From contig NZ_FQXU01000006.1 of assembly GCF_900130055.1 (NCBI RefSeq), forward strand, positions 188,787 through 252,786: a DNA stretch of 64,000 nucleotides, given 5' to 3'. Below, piece after piece: positions 62,892 through 64,000 of the stretch; the first letter of the stretch is position 1, and every line of letters begins with the position of its first letter. The translations under genes and the position numbers were made by a program. The notes below the pieces were generated by a model, which worked only from the letters and a program-made list of their open reading frames with translations, ran no database searches and was not told the origin of the DNA. Source of the stretch: Clostridium intestinale DSM 6191. GTDB lineage: Bacteria; Bacillota; Clostridia; Clostridiales; Clostridiaceae.

Positions 62892-62977
62892 GTATATTAT
62901 AAATTTTGTATAGCTATTAATTAACAAATAAACATTAACAGTAATTAAAACTAATGATAATAATGTAGGGAAAAGTA

Positions 62978-63937
62978 ATGAAAAAGATACTTAAAATGGC
63001 TGGTAAAGTGGTTCTATGGATTTCTGGAATTATAGTTGGATTAGTTATAATTTCAGCTTTAACGCATAATATTTTGAAACCAATAGAAAAGAACAAATAT
63101 AAAATAGGTCAAACTTTAAATGTAAATGGTAGAAATATGCAAGCTTATGTAAGTGGGTCAGGAGAAAAGACAGTTGTGTTATTAAGTGGTTTAGGAACTG
63201 CTTCACCAATTACAGACTTTATGCCTTTGGCAGAAAGATTAAGTAAGGATTATAGAGTTGTAATTCTTGAATATTTTGGATATGGTTTTAGTGACACTAC
63301 AAAAAAGGAACGTTCGACTGATAATATTGTGAAAGAAATAAGGTTAGCACTGAAAGAATTAGAAATTAGTGGACCATATATATTGATGCCACACTCTATA
63401 TCAGGGATATATTCTATGTATTATGCAATAAATTATCCAGATGAAGTAGAGGCAATTATAGGAATTGACGAATCTGCTCCTAATCAAACTAAAATCAATA
63501 AAGATGCTGATATGTCGACATCTTTGCCATTACTTAATACCTTAGGAATAATAAGAGCGAGTACATATCTTTTGCCAAGTGTTGATGATGGTATGAACCA
63601 AAATAATTATTATTCTGATGAACAACTTAAGCTGAAGAAGATGTCAACGGCTTGGAATAGTGTAAATGTATCTGTGATAAATGAATTTAATATGGTAAAC
63701 ACAAATACAAAGGAACTTTATGATATAAAATATCCAAATAAGTTACCAGTCTTAGCGATTTTATCACAAGAATCAGAAGATGCTGATAATTATTGGTTAC
63801 AACTACATGAAGAGTTAGTCTCTAATGCATCTATACAAAAGGTTGAAACTCTTAGTGGAGGACATTATTTGCACTGGACAAATGCTGATAAGATTGCAGA
63901 AATGACTAAAGAGTTTATTTCAACAAATTTAAAATAG
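62978..63937 (+). CDS. Membrane-anchored alpha/beta-hydrolase
   Basis: N-terminal hydrophobic helix (about residues 8-28) followed by an alpha/beta-hydrolase core facing outward. Oxyanion strand VVLLSGLGTASP, nucleophile region ILMPHSISGIYSMYYA (Ser in x-H-S-x-S-G, where a Pro replaces the usual first Gly), and catalytic His in SGGHYLHW. EYFGYGFSDTT is the usual G-x-G-x-S segment. AGGGAAAAG precedes the ATG. The substrate is unknown. It lies after the broken transporter; the remaining 63 bp of the window hold nothing recognised. Confidence 0.85.
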   Translation: MKKILKMAGKVVLWISGIIVGLVIISALTHNILKPIEKNKYKIGQTLNVNGRNMQAYVSGSGEKTVVLLSGLGTASPITDFMPLAERLSKDYRVVILEYFGYGFSDTTKKERSTDNIVKEIRLALKELEISGPYILMPHSISGIYSMYYAINYPDEVEAIIGIDESAPNQTKINKDADMSTSLPLLNTLGIIRASTYLLPSVDDGMNQNNYYSDEQLKLKKMSTAWNSVNVSVINEFNMVNTNTKELYDIKYPNKLPVLAILSQESEDADNYWLQLHEELVSNASIQKVETLSGGHYLHWTNADKIAEMTKEFISTNLK

Positions 63938-64000
63938 CAGTATGAAAGTTTATAGAAATGATTGCATTAAATATTTTAATCTTATATAATCTTGAGTATA

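Overview
The window is AT-rich, low-GC Gram-positive DNA. It has strong AGGAGG-type ribosome binding sites, short operons ended by clear intrinsic terminators, and an oxygen-sensitive gene set: a Clostridium pasteurianum-type molybdenum nitrogenase cluster with a split nifV and fused nifN-B. The conserved murB-rapZ-yvcK-whiA order, dnaE followed by pfkA-pyk, and the mannitol PTS all fit Clostridium sensu stricto. The species cannot be named from the sequence alone.

Layout. 1-14 kb is core genome: the end of murB, rapZ-yvcK-whiA, a chemotaxis receptor, dnaE, pfkA-pyk and a diacylglycerol-type glycosyltransferase. 13.9-26.2 kb is the nitrogen fixation island. A reverse-strand HTH plus periplasmic-binding-domain regulator faces nifH-nifI1-nifI2-nifD-nifK-nifE-nifN/B-2Fe-2S ferredoxin-nifV omega-nifV alpha. 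The nifH leader carries two small hairpins with AAAGAA hexaloops, and the second overlaps the 5' arm of a strong terminator. This is the layout of an ANTAR-protein antitermination target and is the most striking regulatory signal in the window. 26.2-32 kb is the mannitol regulon (mtlR-mtlF-mtlD, then mtlA from its own promoter), with matching TGTCACT operator pairs in front of mtlR and mtlA.

32-38.5 kb is a cell-surface module: a Cthe_2159-type beta-helix lipoprotein, a small lipoprotein, a two-component system, and a VTC-domain protein with a DUF4956 membrane protein. Three promoters here carry the same 11-bp-phased tandem repeat (TTTAAGSTT-N2-TTTAAGSTT) 7-8 bp before the -10 element, so the module looks like one regulon of the encoded response regulator. 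38.5-46.1 kb holds a candidate small RNA, an ECF sigma/DUF4179 anti-sigma pair, an array of imperfect hairpin repeats, MarR, DUF1540, a VOC-cupin/HxlR module flanked by near-identical terminators, rlmD and a VanZ-like protein.

46.1-64 kb is accessory DNA. A CPBP protease-TetR pair is followed by a gene graveyard at 48.0-49.2 kb, with fragments of an alcohol dehydrogenase, a DsbA/FrnE-like protein, a 23S rRNA methyltransferase and an esterase. Then come an unrecognised membrane-anchored methyltransferase-like protein, an AraC regulator facing a GH51 arabinofuranosidase across a perfect 14-bp inverted repeat, a DUF2271 lipoprotein, exodeoxyribonuclease III, an HrtAB/HssRS-like heme-exporter-type operon, a DUF2974 lipase-like protein, a second TetR with a divergent secreted protein, a broken ABC transporter and an alpha/beta hydrolase.

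No tRNA, rRNA, CRISPR array, phage gene or intact insertion sequence was seen. All functional calls rest on motif and family recognition by eye; no database search was run.
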